Shown here: piece by piece, positions 40,403-48,767 of the stretch | Numbering within the stretch: the first letter of the stretch is position 1 | Layout: every line of letters begins with the position of its first letter | NCBI RefSeq assembly: GCF_025642135.1 | Contig: NZ_CP106793.1 | Location: 6,106,001-6,170,000 of the forward strand | Direction: 5' to 3' | DNA: 64,000 nucleotides | From: Streptomyces cynarae | GTDB taxonomy: Bacteria; Actinomycetota; Actinomycetes; Streptomycetales; Streptomycetaceae | The notes under the pieces: generated by a model | Seen by the model: only the letters and a program-made list of their open reading frames with translations | Told to the model about the DNA's origin: nothing | The model's database searches: none | Program-made: the position numbers and the translations under genes

Positions 40403-41005
40403 TCACGCCTGCTTGATCGCCGAGATGTCGAAGACCAGCTTGATCTTGTCGGAGACCAGCACGCCGCCCGTCTCGAGGGCCGCGTTCCAGGTCAGGCCCC
40501 ACTCGGAACGCAGGATCTCCGCCTTGCCCTCGAACCCGACGCGCTCGTTGCCGAAGGGGTCCTTGGCCGCGCCGTTGAACTCCAGGGCGATGGTGATCGG
40601 CTTGGTCGTGCCGAGGATCGTGAGGTCGCCGGTGATCCGGTACTCGTCGCCGCCGAGCGCCTCCGCGCGGGTGGAGCGGAACGTCATCGTCGGGTGCTCG
40701 TCGATCGTGAAGAAGTCGGAGCTCTTGAGGTGGTTGTCGCGGTCGGCGGAGCCGGTCTCGATGCTGTCCATCTTCACGTCGATGGAAGCCGTGGACTTCG
40801 ACGGGTCCGAGCCGTCCAGGTGCAGGGTGCCGGTGAAGTCCTTGAAGCTGCCCTTGACGTTGGTGACCATCGCGTGCCGGGCCACGAACCCGATGGTGCT
40901 GTGCGCCGGGTCCAGCGTGTACTCGCCGGTCAGGGCGGCGAGGTCCGGGTTCACTGCGGCGGCCGGTGCGGTCTCGGCGCCGTTCTTGCGGCTGAAGATG
41001 CTCAT
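40403..41005 (-). CDS. YceI-family polyisoprenoid-binding protein
   Basis: 200 residues without a signal peptide. The lipocalin-like YceI fold is shown by YTLDPAHSTIGFVARHAMVTNVKGSFKDFTG, DVKMDSIETGSADRDNHLKSSDFF, HPTMTFRSTRAE, YRITGDLTILGTTKPITI and NERVGFEGKAEILRSEWGL. Homologues bind isoprenoid lipids and are often induced by stress. The cytoplasmic Streptomyces form is of unknown role. ATG 41005 follows AAAGGAG. Two similar dyads upstream suggest repressor control. Confidence 0.93.
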   Translation of the reverse strand: MSIFSRKNGAETAPAAAVNPDLAALTGEYTLDPAHSTIGFVARHAMVTNVKGSFKDFTGTLHLDGSDPSKSTASIDVKMDSIETGSADRDNHLKSSDFFTIDEHPTMTFRSTRAEALGGDEYRITGDLTILGTTKPITIALEFNGAAKDPFGNERVGFEGKAEILRSEWGLTWNAALETGGVLVSDKIKLVFDISAIKQA

Positions 41006-41062
41006 GACGTGCTCCTTTGGGGGACGGATCGCGGTCCCTGAGGGAGGCCGCGGCTCGAAGCT

Positions 41063-41076
41063 GTTTAAGATTCAAC
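41063..41076. promoter_or_regulatory. YceI upstream dyad 1 (GTTNAANNTTNAAC)
   Basis: GTTTAAGATTCAAC is a near-palindrome in an AT-rich patch 58 bases upstream of the yceI start. A second related site lies 46 bases further upstream. A likely repressor operator (MarR-type regulators often control yceI genes). Confidence 0.55.
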
Positions 41077-41108
41077 GAGCTCAACACGAGAGACGGTAGA
41101 CCTATTCC

Positions 41109-41122
41109 GTTCGAGTTTCAAC
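41109..41122. promoter_or_regulatory. YceI upstream dyad 2
   Basis: GTTCGAGTTTCAAC shares GTT...TTCAAC with the site at 41063-41076. The two are 46 bases apart start to start, roughly four helical turns. Confidence 0.45.
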
Positions 41123-41427
41123 ATTATTGGGTCTGTGTCGCTCACGGAGGCGCGGCGGGCGCGTCGGCTTCGGTCGACCGGTACCGTGGGTAGCCGCCTA
41201 CGTCCGTTCGAGGCCCCTCGTCACTCGGGGGATGGCATGTGCCGCCCACCAAGGTGTGATCACTGCGCGTCCCCCACTTTGTGGGAGCCTGACAAGGCCG
41301 AGGCCCTCTGAGCAGTCAGAACGGCTGCATCCGGGCTGTGTTCTGTTCAGGGTTACCAGGAAAACGGGCCCGAGACTGTACGGAGTCGACGGCGAGCTTT
41401 CCTTGGTGGACTTCGTAAGGTCGCTAC
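41123..41427. other. intergenic region upstream of accB, no gene seen
   Basis: About 305 bases between the yceI control sites and accB. A short hairpin CCCAC-TTT-GTGGG lies near 41277-41290. No leader peptide, riboswitch-like structure or convincing -35/-10 pair was recognised; the accB promoter must lie here. Confidence 0.5.
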
Positions 41428-43020
41428 ATGACCGTTTTGGACGAGGCTGTGGATTCCGGGAGCGAGCCCGCGGACGCGCGCGGGCGGGTCGCCGAACTGC
41501 ACGAGATCCGCAAGCAGGCGCTCGCGGGCCCGAGCGATAAGGCGACCGAGGCGCAGCACGCCAAGGGCAAGCTGACCGCCCGGGAGCGCATCGAACTGCT
41601 TCTGGACCCCGGCTCCTTCCAGGAGGTCGAGCAACTGCGCCGGCACCGGGCGACCGGGTTCGGCCTGGAGTCGAAGAAGCCGTACACCGACGGTGTGATC
41701 ACCGGTTGGGGCACGGTGGAGGGCCGCACGGTCTTCGTCTACGCCCATGACTTCCGCATCTTCGGCGGCGCGCTGGGCGAGGCCCACGCCACCAAGATCC
41801 ACAAGATCATGGACATGGCCATCGCGGCCGGGGCGCCGCTGGTCTCCCTCAACGACGGTGCGGGCGCCCGTATCCAGGAGGGCGTGAGCGCGCTCGCCGG
41901 CTACGGCGGCATCTTCCAGCGCAACACCAAGGCCTCCGGTGTCATCCCGCAGATCTCGGTGATGCTCGGCCCGTGCGCGGGCGGCGCGGCCTACAGCCCC
42001 GCCCTGACGGACTTCGTGTTCATGGTCCGTGAGACCTCGCAGATGTTCATCACCGGCCCGGACGTGGTCAAGGCGGTGACCGGCGAGGAGATCACGCAGA
42101 ACGGTCTGGGCGGCGCGGACGTCCACGCCGAGACCAGCGGTGTCTGCCACTTCGCGTACGACGACGAGGAGACCTGCATCGCCGAGGTGCGCTACCTCCT
42201 CTCCCTGCTCCCGCAGAACAACCGGGAGAACCCGCCGCGGGTGGAGTGCACCGACCCCGTCGACCGCCGCTCGGACGTCCTGCTCGACCTGGTGCCGGCG
42301 GACGGCAACCGGCCGTACGACATGGCCAAGGTGATCGAGGAGATCGTCGACGACGGCGAGTACCTCGAGGTCCACGAGCGCTGGGCGCGGAACATCATCT
42401 GCGCGCTGGCCCGGCTGGACGGCCAGGTGGTCGGCATCATCGCCAACCAGCCGCAGACGCTCGCCGGTGTGCTCGACATCGAGGCCAGTGAAAAAGCTGC
42501 ACGTTTTGTGCAGATGTGTGACGCTTTTAACATTCCGTTGGTGACGTTCCTGGACGTTCCCGGGTTCCTTCCGGGTGTCGACCAGGAGCACGGCGGCATC
42601 ATCCGGCACGGGGCGAAGCTGCTGTACGCGTACTGCAACGCGACCGTGCCGCGGATCTCGCTGATCCTGCGCAAGGCGTACGGAGGTGCGTACATCGTGA
42701 TGGACAGCCAGTCCATCGGGGCGGACCTCACCTACGCCTGGCCGACCAATGAGATCGCCGTGATGGGCGCGGAGGGCGCGGCCAACGTCATCTTCCGCCG
42801 CCAGATCGCCGAGGCGGAGGACGCCGAGGCCATGCGGGCGCGGATGGTCAAGGAGTACAAGTCCGAGCTGATGCACCCGTACTACGCGGCCGAGCGGGGC
42901 CTGGTGGACGACGTCATCGACCCTGCCGAGACCCGCGAGGTCCTGATCAGGTCCCTGGCGATGCTGCACGCGAAGCACGCCGACCTGCCGTCCCGCAAGC
43001 ACGGCAACCCCCCGCAGTAA
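41428..43020 (+). CDS. accB: acyl-CoA carboxylase beta (carboxyltransferase) subunit
   Basis: 530 residues. It transfers CO2 from carboxybiotin to acetyl-/propionyl-CoA, making malonyl- or methylmalonyl-CoA for fatty acid and polyketide synthesis. Crotonase-fold landmarks: KLTARERIELLLDPGSFQEVEQLRRHR, SLNDGAGARIQEG, the oxyanion GPCAGGAAYSPALTDFVFMV, and in the second half FLDVPGFLPGVDQEHGGIIRHGAKLLYAY and RKAYGGAYIVMDSQSIGADLTYAWP. It is paired with an epsilon subunit 57 bases downstream, matching the essential S. coelicolor accB-accE pair by order. A patch at 42484-42540 uses unusually AT-rich codons. Confidence 0.95.
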   Translation: MTVLDEAVDSGSEPADARGRVAELHEIRKQALAGPSDKATEAQHAKGKLTARERIELLLDPGSFQEVEQLRRHRATGFGLESKKPYTDGVITGWGTVEGRTVFVYAHDFRIFGGALGEAHATKIHKIMDMAIAAGAPLVSLNDGAGARIQEGVSALAGYGGIFQRNTKASGVIPQISVMLGPCAGGAAYSPALTDFVFMVRETSQMFITGPDVVKAVTGEEITQNGLGGADVHAETSGVCHFAYDDEETCIAEVRYLLSLLPQNNRENPPRVECTDPVDRRSDVLLDLVPADGNRPYDMAKVIEEIVDDGEYLEVHERWARNIICALARLDGQVVGIIANQPQTLAGVLDIEASEKAARFVQMCDAFNIPLVTFLDVPGFLPGVDQEHGGIIRHGAKLLYAYCNATVPRISLILRKAYGGAYIVMDSQSIGADLTYAWPTNEIAVMGAEGAANVIFRRQIAEAEDAEAMRARMVKEYKSELMHPYYAAERGLVDDVIDPAETREVLIRSLAMLHAKHADLPSRKHGNPPQ

Positions 43021-43077
43021 CCGGGCGGACCCACCGCGGCAACCCCGCGGACCCCTCTCTCACGGAGACTGACACCC

Positions 43078-43275
43078 ATGAGCAACCCTGACATCCGCGT
43101 CGAGAAGGGCCACGCCGAGCCCGAGGAAGTGGCCGCCATCACGGCCGTCCTCCTGGCCCGCGCCGCGGCCCAGCCCACGGCCACGACCGCGTCCCACCGG
43201 GGCCGCGCCAAGGCAGGCTGGCGCCGCCTCGAGCGCGAACCGGGCTTCCGCGCCCCGCACAGCTGGCACGCGTAG
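43078..43275 (+). CDS. accE: acyl-CoA carboxylase epsilon subunit
   Basis: 65 residues. MSNPDIRVEKGHAEPEEVAAITAVLLARAAA followed by a basic stretch and the terminal WRRLEREPGFRAPHSWHA is typical of the small actinobacterial epsilon subunit. It binds the beta subunit and stimulates its activity. It lies 57 bases after accB and before a strong hairpin. Confidence 0.93.
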   Translation: MSNPDIRVEKGHAEPEEVAAITAVLLARAAAQPTATTASHRGRAKAGWRRLEREPGFRAPHSWHA

Positions 43276-43297
43276 CCGCGCCGCCCGAGCCGTTGCT

Positions 43298-43329
43298 GAA
43301 GGGCCCCTCCGCTTGCGGAGGGGCCCTTC
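43298..43329. terminator. strong terminator between accE and conservon 2
   Basis: A perfect 15-bp stem (43298-43312 with 43315-43329) sits between convergent transcription units. A second, weaker copy of the GGGCCCCTCCGC / AAGGGGCCC sequence lies just downstream (43353-43380). Confidence 0.88.
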
Positions 43330-43480
43330 TTGCTGCGCCGGAAAAAGGGCGAGGGCCCCTCCGCAAGAAGGGGCCCTTGGGTGCGCCCACCAAGGGGCGC
43401 CAGGAACTGCGCGACCAGCCAGGTGCGGGCCCGCAGGCGGCGTGCGGCATACGGGGCAGCCCGGTAGACGAAGACTGCGC

Positions 43481-44062
43481 CTAACGAAGCCGAGCCATCA
43501 GCGCGTGCTCCACGAGGGTGATCAGCGCACTCTTCGCGTCCGCACGGTGCCGGGCGTCCGTGGTGATGATCGGGGTGTCGGGGCCGATCTGCAGCGCCTC
43601 GCGCACCTCGTCGGGCGTGTAGGGCTGGTGTCCGTCGAAACCGTTCAGAGCGATGACGAACGGAAGACCCGAGTTCTCGAAGTAGTCGACCGCGGGGAAG
43701 CAGTCGGCCAGGCGCCGGGTGTCCACCAGGACGATCGCGCCGATCGCGCCGCGGACCAGGTCGTCCCACATGAACCAGAAGCGGTCCTGGCCCGGCGTAC
43801 CGAAGAGGTAGAGGATCAGGTCCTGGTCGAGGGTGATACGGCCGAAGTCCATCGCCACCGTGGTGGTGGTCTTGTCCCCGGTGTGGGTGAGGTCGTCGAT
43901 GCCCGCCGAAGCAGACGTCATGACGGCCTCCGTGCGCAGCGGGTTGATCTCCGAGACGGCGCCGACGAACGTGGTCTTGCCCACGCCGAAGCCGCCCGCC
44001 ACCACGATCTTCGCGGAGGTGGTGGAGCGGGAAGGACCGCCGCTAGAGCTTGCGAAGTCCAC
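43481..44062 (-). CDS. cvnD2: conservon GTPase-like protein CvnD (second conservon)
   Basis: 193 residues. A small G-protein-like fold: P-loop GGFGVGKTTFVGAV, a Thr-rich switch region DKTTTTVAMDFGRI, the G3-like LFGTPGQDRFWFMWDDL and the base-contact-like VIALNGFD. In conservons CvnD works with the CvnA sensor, CvnB roadblock and CvnC proteins in a membrane complex. It overlaps cvnC by 20 bases. From residue ~16 onward the protein differs from the other CvnD in this window by a single Ile/Val. Numbering follows S. coelicolor gene order. Confidence 0.93.
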   Translation of the reverse strand: MDFASSSGGPSRSTTSAKIVVAGGFGVGKTTFVGAVSEINPLRTEAVMTSASAGIDDLTHTGDKTTTTVAMDFGRITLDQDLILYLFGTPGQDRFWFMWDDLVRGAIGAIVLVDTRRLADCFPAVDYFENSGLPFVIALNGFDGHQPYTPDEVREALQIGPDTPIITTDARHRADAKSALITLVEHALMARLR

Positions 44063-44627
44063 TGAGCACCCTTTCGAGCAGTGTCACGTCTGGCTGGCCG
44101 CCGGCGTTCTCGTCGCCGCCGGGCTGATGGATGGCGACCAGGCCCGCCTCCGCCAAGTCGGCGACGAGGATCCTGGCCACGCCGAGAGGGATCGTGAGGA
44201 GAGCCGAGATCTCGGCCACCGACTTGATTTCCCGGCACAGGTTGCAGATCCGCTGATGCTCGGGCAACTGGCCCTGCATCTGGTGCGGTTGTGCGGTGGT
44301 GTGCACCAGCGCCTCGATGGCGAGCTGGTAGCGCGGCCTGGTGCGGCCGCCCGTCATGGCGTACGGACGCACCAGAGGGTTGTTCGAGGACCCGGCGGGC
44401 GCCGGCTCGGGGGAGCGGCGCTGCGGCTGCACGGGCTGGATACGCGGTGCCGGCGGCTGGTCGTACGGCGACGGACCCGGACCCTGGGGGCCCTGCGGCG
44501 CGTACGGCTGGCGCCACTGGCCCGGCGCGGAGGGGAAGTCGTACCGGTTCTGGTCACCCTGGCCCGGGCCCTGACCGGGGCCGTAGGACCAGTTGCCGGT
44601 AGGCGAACCGCCTGGGGGTGTTGCCAC
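44043..44627 (-). CDS. cvnC2: conservon DUF742 protein CvnC (second conservon)
   Basis: 194 residues. A Pro/Gln/Gly-rich N-terminal extension (~90 residues) precedes the DUF742 winged-helix-like domain: LVRPYAMTGGRTRPRYQLAIEALV, PEHQRICNLCREIKSVAEISALLTIPLGVARILVADLAEAGLV and the end ERVLSGLRKL. GTG 44627 was chosen for the very strong GGAGGAGGAG site just upstream; an ATG at 44657 has none. The paralogue at 49324 lacks the long extension. Confidence 0.92.
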   Translation of the reverse strand: MATPPGGSPTGNWSYGPGQGPGQGDQNRYDFPSAPGQWRQPYAPQGPQGPGPSPYDQPPAPRIQPVQPQRRSPEPAPAGSSNNPLVRPYAMTGGRTRPRYQLAIEALVHTTAQPHQMQGQLPEHQRICNLCREIKSVAEISALLTIPLGVARILVADLAEAGLVAIHQPGGDENAGGQPDVTLLERVLSGLRKL

Positions 44628-44724
44628 GTTCTCTCCTCCTCCGACTGCGCCGGGCACCCATGCCTGTGGAAGCCGCGTCCCGAAACCTTACGGCCCCGGG
44701 ACGCTCAAACGCACCGTCCGTCTT

Positions 44725-45147
44725 CTAGTTGAGAAGGCTGCCCTGGAGCTCCGCACGAAGGTCCGGAGTCAGGACCGTACCGGCACGATCGACCAGAAGC
44801 GCCATCTCGTACCCAATGAGGCCGATGTCCGCCTCCGGGTGTGCGAGAACCGCGAGCGACGAACCGTCGGAAATGGACATGATGAACAGGAATCCCCGCT
44901 CCATCTCCACAACCGTCTGGTTCACACTGCCGCCCTCGAAGATGCGGGAGGCACCCGCGGTCAGCGAGGTCAGACCGGAGGCGACGGCCGCCAGTTGGTC
45001 GGCGCGATCGCGCGGAAAGCCTTCGGACATCGCCAGAAGGAGTCCGTCGGCGGAGACCACCACCGTGTGGGACACCCCGGGGGTGTTGTCCACGAAGTTG
45101 GTGATCAACCAGTTCAGGTTCTGTGCCGCCTGGCTCATCGGGCTCAC
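44725..45147 (-). CDS. cvnB2: conservon roadblock/LC7 protein CvnB (second conservon)
   Basis: 140 residues. Roadblock/LC7 domain: LNWLITNFVDNTPGVSHTVVVSADGLLLAMSEGFPRDRADQLAAVASGLTSL..., with ERGFLFIMSISDGSSLAVLAHPEADIGLIGYEMALLV. Such proteins regulate or scaffold small GTPases. GTG 45147 lies one base after the cvnA stop and 8 bases after AGGAG, indicating translational coupling; the frame continues upstream inside cvnA. Confidence 0.94.
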   Translation of the reverse strand: MSPMSQAAQNLNWLITNFVDNTPGVSHTVVVSADGLLLAMSEGFPRDRADQLAAVASGLTSLTAGASRIFEGGSVNQTVVEMERGFLFIMSISDGSSLAVLAHPEADIGLIGYEMALLVDRAGTVLTPDLRAELQGSLLN

Positions 45148-45148
45148 A

Positions 45149-48100
45149 CTAACGCTCCTGGTTGTAGGTGCTGTCAGGACCGAAGCCCTGGCCGTTCGTT
45201 TCACTGCCTGCTCGGCGTCCCCGCTGGACGCCTCGGCGCAGGTTGCTCAGCCTGCCCCTGACGTCCTCGGGGGCACGGGAGACCTGGGGGCCTCCCTGCG
45301 GGGTCGCCTCCGCGGCGCCCTCGATCAGGTTCGCCTTGGGTACCCGTCGAGGCAGACCGGAAGCGGTGACCCCGCCCGCCTTGGGCTTCCGGAGCTGCGC
45401 TGCCTGCTGCCACCGCTCGTCGTTCGCGGAGCGCCAGTCGCCGCCCGTCTCCTTGGCCGCCGGCGGATCCTGGGTCACGGGCTGGGGCCGGCCGGCGGTG
45501 CCGTTCGCGGTGGAGCCGCGGCGGGGCAGTCCGGCATCGGTCAGCTCGTGGCCGGCGGAGGGGGCCGGTCCCGGACGGTCGAAGCCTACGCGGTCCCGCT
45601 CACTTACGTCACCGGCCTGCGCGGATTCCGGTTCGGGAGCGTACTCGGAGCGGTAGCCGCTCTGGAAGTCGTCCCGCTGGGGCCAGTCGTCCTGGTACGA
45701 CGACTCCTCCAAGGAGGAGAACGTCTCCGCAGGGCCGGACCGGTCCGCCGTACGGCCCTCCGGCACCTGTTCCGCATACGCGGGCTCCGGGTAGCCGCCA
45801 CCGGACGGGAAGCCGTCGTTCTGCGGCAGGCCGCCGTTCTGGGAGAAGTACGGATCCTGGTACGCGGTCTGCTGGGGCTCCGCGTACGCCGTCTGCTGGT
45901 CGTACGCCGCCCGCTGCTCTTCGTACGCGTGCTGTCCGTTGTCGTACGGGGACTGGCCGTTGTCGTACGCGTGCTGTCCGTCGCCGTACGCCGGCTGCTG
46001 CGTTTCGAAGCCGTCCTGGTACGAGGGAGCGGTCCGATCACCTTCCTGCGGCTCCTGCGGCCGGTTGGTGCCCTGGACCTGAGCCTCCAGGGCCGCACGG
46101 CGCTCCTCGCGCATCAGCGAGCGGCCGACGGGGTCCAAGTCCCGTATGTCGTTCGGGACCTCGGTGTAGCGGCTGTCGTCGAAGCCCAGCTCCGCCGCCG
46201 TCCGCAGCGGCTGCCCGTCGAAGCTCTCACCGTGGAAGGTCTGCTGCGGGATGATCTGGGAGACGGTGAACTCGTCGCGCTCCAGCGGCTGTTCACCGCC
46301 ACCGCCGTGGGTGATGGCGTCGGGCAGCATGACCAGCGAGGTGGTGCCGGCCTGTTCGCCCGAGGGGCGCAGCTGGACCCGGATGCCGTGCCGGTCGGAC
46401 AGCCGGCCGACCACGAACAGGCCCATGCGCTGCGAGATCGCGGCGTCCACGGTCGGCGGGTTGGCCAGCTTGTGGTTGATGTCCGCGAAGTCCTCGGCGG
46501 TCAGGCCGATGCCCTTGTCGTGGATCTCGACCATGATGCGGCCGTCGGGGAGACGGGTCGCGGTCACGCGGACCTTGGTCTGCGGCGAGGAGAACGTCGT
46601 GGCGTTCTCCAGCAGCTCCGCGAGCAGGTGCACGAGGTCGGTCACGGCGCGGCCGTGGATCTCGGCCTCCGGGACGCCGGACAGCTCGATGCGCTCGTAC
46701 TGCTCCACCTCGGAGGAGGCGGCGCGCAGGACGTCGATCAGCGGGACCGGCTGGTCCCAGCGGCGGCCGGGCTCCTCGCCGGCGAGGACGAGGAGGTTCT
46801 CGCCGTTGCGGCGCATACGGGTCGCGAGGTGGTCCAGCTTGAACAGGTTCTCCAGCTGGTCCGGGTCGGCCTCGTTGTTCTCCAGCTCGGTGATCAGGGT
46901 CAGCTGGCCCTCGATCAGCGACTGGTTGCGGCGCGAGAGGTTGGTGAAGATCGCGTTGATGTTGCCCCGCAGCAGGGCCTGCTCGGCGGCGAGCCGGACG
47001 GCCTCGCGGTGGACCTGGTCGAAGGCGCGGGCGACCTCGCCGATCTCGTCCGTGGAGGAGATCGGGATGGGCGCGACCCGGGTGTCGACACGGCCGGGGT
47101 CGGTGCGCGAGAGCTGGTCGACCAGCATCGGCAGGCGCTGCTCGGCGACACCGAAGGCCGCGTTGCGCAGCTGGCGCATCGAGCGGCTCATCTGGCGGGC
47201 CATGAGGCCGGCGATGATGAACGCGGCCAGCAGGGCGACGACGACGATGGCGCCGGTGACGAACGCGGACTGCTTGGCGTTGTCGGCGATGGCCGAGGCG
47301 TCCGCCACGGCCTTGTCGGCCATGTCCGACTCGATCTGGCGGTACGCGTTGAACTTGAGGGTGTTGACCGCCCACCAGTTCTGCGGCGTGATGCCCTGCT
47401 GGGCGAGCGCGGCGCGGGCGGTGGTGCCGGTGGACGGCAGCGAGGCGAGGGCCGCGACCATCTTGGTCGGGTCCGACGGCGGGGGCACGTAGCTCGGGTC
47501 CTTGGCTTTGGCCTGCTGGGCCATTGCCGCGCCGTCGGACTGGATCTTCTTCTCGAGGACCGTGAGCTTGTCGGCGTCCGCCTGGGTACCGCCGCCGATG
47601 TACTCCTCGACGGCGATGCCTTCGAGGTAGGCGTACGAGGACAGCGCGACGCGCTGCTTGGCGAGGCTGGTGTCCGAGGTGCCGGGCTTGATCAGCATGT
47701 GCATGCCGATCGAGCGCTCCAGGGACAGAGCGGCCTTCGTCAGGGAGATGGCGTAGACGGTGCGGCCGTAGCTGGTGATGTTGCCGGTGCCCAGACCGAG
47801 CTCGTTGGCGAACTCCATCAGTGGGTGCTGGACCTGGACGTAGCCCTCTTCGGTCTGCACCCCGCTCAGGGCGGCGGTGTAGGCGCCCTGGCGCAACGCC
47901 GGCAGCTTGGTCTCGGCCTTACGGAAGATGGAGAGGCGGCGCTCCAGGCCCGACTTGTGGGGCATGTTCTGGGCTGCCTGGTCGAAGGCCTTGGCGGCCT
48001 GGTCCGTGGCACCGCGTGCCTGGACGACCGTCGAGTCGTTCTGGCCCTTGCCCTGGAGGAGGGGTGCGGCGCTGACGTCGCGCTCGGTGATGAGCGCGTT

Positions 48101-48400
48101 GGCGTAGGTCAGGGACGCCTGGACGAGACGGGCCGTGTTCTCCGCGTCCCGCGCCTGTCGCCAGGTGTCGATCGAGCTCTTCACCTGGAAGCCGCCCATC
48201 ACCAGGCCGACCAGCACGGGTATGAGCAGGATCGCGTTCAGCCTGGTCGGCACGCGCCAGTTGCGCGGGGAGAAGCGGCTGCCCTTGGGCGGGAGAGCCG
48301 TCGCCTCCGGGCCGGGCACTTGTGCGGGTGCCGCTCCGCGCGGCGGCGGGGTGAAGTTGCCCCGCGCCGACGGCTCGGGACCGTTCTTGCTTCGCCTCAC
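45149..48400 (-). CDS. cvnA2: conservon sensor-kinase-like protein CvnA (second conservon)
   Basis: 1083 residues. Two membrane helices (about 52-69 and 380-402) flank an extracytoplasmic nitrate/sensor-type helical domain. A HAMP region, a helical dimer stretch (FTNLSRRNQSLIEGQLTLITELENNEADPDQLENLFKLDHLATRMRRNGENLLVLAGEEPGRRW) and an HATPase domain (LLAELLENATTFSSPQTKVRV; DKGIGLTAEDF; RMGLFVVGRLSDRHGIRVQL) follow. The ~350-residue tail is disordered, with Tyr/Gln/Asp repeats. GTG 48400 (VRRSKNGPEP) fits a GAGAGG site 11 bases upstream, the same layout as the paralogue at 54009. Confidence 0.93.
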   Translation of the reverse strand: MRRSKNGPEPSARGNFTPPPRGAAPAQVPGPEATALPPKGSRFSPRNWRVPTRLNAILLIPVLVGLVMGGFQVKSSIDTWRQARDAENTARLVQASLTYANALITERDVSAAPLLQGKGQNDSTVVQARGATDQAAKAFDQAAQNMPHKSGLERRLSIFRKAETKLPALRQGAYTAALSGVQTEEGYVQVQHPLMEFANELGLGTGNITSYGRTVYAISLTKAALSLERSIGMHMLIKPGTSDTSLAKQRVALSSYAYLEGIAVEEYIGGGTQADADKLTVLEKKIQSDGAAMAQQAKAKDPSYVPPPSDPTKMVAALASLPSTGTTARAALAQQGITPQNWWAVNTLKFNAYRQIESDMADKAVADASAIADNAKQSAFVTGAIVVVALLAAFIIAGLMARQMSRSMRQLRNAAFGVAEQRLPMLVDQLSRTDPGRVDTRVAPIPISSTDEIGEVARAFDQVHREAVRLAAEQALLRGNINAIFTNLSRRNQSLIEGQLTLITELENNEADPDQLENLFKLDHLATRMRRNGENLLVLAGEEPGRRWDQPVPLIDVLRAASSEVEQYERIELSGVPEAEIHGRAVTDLVHLLAELLENATTFSSPQTKVRVTATRLPDGRIMVEIHDKGIGLTAEDFADINHKLANPPTVDAAISQRMGLFVVGRLSDRHGIRVQLRPSGEQAGTTSLVMLPDAITHGGGGEQPLERDEFTVSQIIPQQTFHGESFDGQPLRTAAELGFDDSRYTEVPNDIRDLDPVGRSLMREERRAALEAQVQGTNRPQEPQEGDRTAPSYQDGFETQQPAYGDGQHAYDNGQSPYDNGQHAYEEQRAAYDQQTAYAEPQQTAYQDPYFSQNGGLPQNDGFPSGGGYPEPAYAEQVPEGRTADRSGPAETFSSLEESSYQDDWPQRDDFQSGYRSEYAPEPESAQAGDVSERDRVGFDRPGPAPSAGHELTDAGLPRRGSTANGTAGRPQPVTQDPPAAKETGGDWRSANDERWQQAAQLRKPKAGGVTASGLPRRVPKANLIEGAAEATPQGGPQVSRAPEDVRGRLSNLRRGVQRGRRAGSETNGQGFGPDSTYNQER

Positions 48401-48535
48401 TCGACCAACAACCTCTCGGCGACGGCACCTACGTCGTGCCGCGGTGTCTCCAGAGCCCTGTCCGAGACTTGTACGTCTTTGACTACTGGGCAGTTCAGGC
48501 ATTCCAGCACGTCGACCTGCGCGATTCCAAACACT

Positions 48536-48552
48536 CGGAATCCGGGATTCCG
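48536..48552. promoter_or_regulatory. perfect 17-base palindrome upstream of cvnA2
   Basis: CGGAATCCGGGATTCCG is a perfect dyad with a single central base, 136 bases upstream of the cvnA2 start. A further half-site GATTCC lies at 48523-48528, and ATTCC at 48511. Likely a regulator binding site; the regulator is unknown. Confidence 0.6.
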
Positions 48553-48590
48553 AACGCCGGATGCCCTAGATAAAACGGTCATAAAGAGCG

Positions 48591-48612
48591 AGCCCCGCCA
48601 AAAGGCGGGGCT
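48591..48612 (-). terminator. terminator downstream of conservon 1
   Basis: AGCCCCGCC (48591-48599) pairs with GGCGGGGCT (48604-48612) around AAAA. T residues lie on the plus side and CTCTTTAT on the minus side. It separates cvnD1 from cvnA2. Confidence 0.88.
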
Positions 48613-48767
48613 TTTGTGAGCGCAGCGGTACCGACCGACCGCGCGGTGTGTCGGTACCACCGAATTTCTCTGTCGAAACGTTATGAACACCGGGGCCGAC
48701 CGTGTCAAACGCCACAGCCGGCGCCCGATGATCTACGACAACTGCCGTGTGGTGCCGCCGACTTGAT

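Larger units (their letters stand above)
48401..48767. other. intergenic region between the two conservons
   Basis: 367 bases containing the cvnA2 upstream control region and the cvn1 terminator (48591-48612). It includes a perfect 17-base palindrome at 48536-48552 with extra GGAATC half-sites. No gene was recognised. The two conservons are therefore likely separate transcription units. Confidence 0.7.

Noticed and set aside
44729..48619. 1296-codon open frame on the plus strand opposite cvnA2
   Set aside because: It is the antisense shadow of a GC-rich coding gene; its composition is low-complexity Arg/Leu/Val, and the minus strand encodes clear sensor-kinase motifs.
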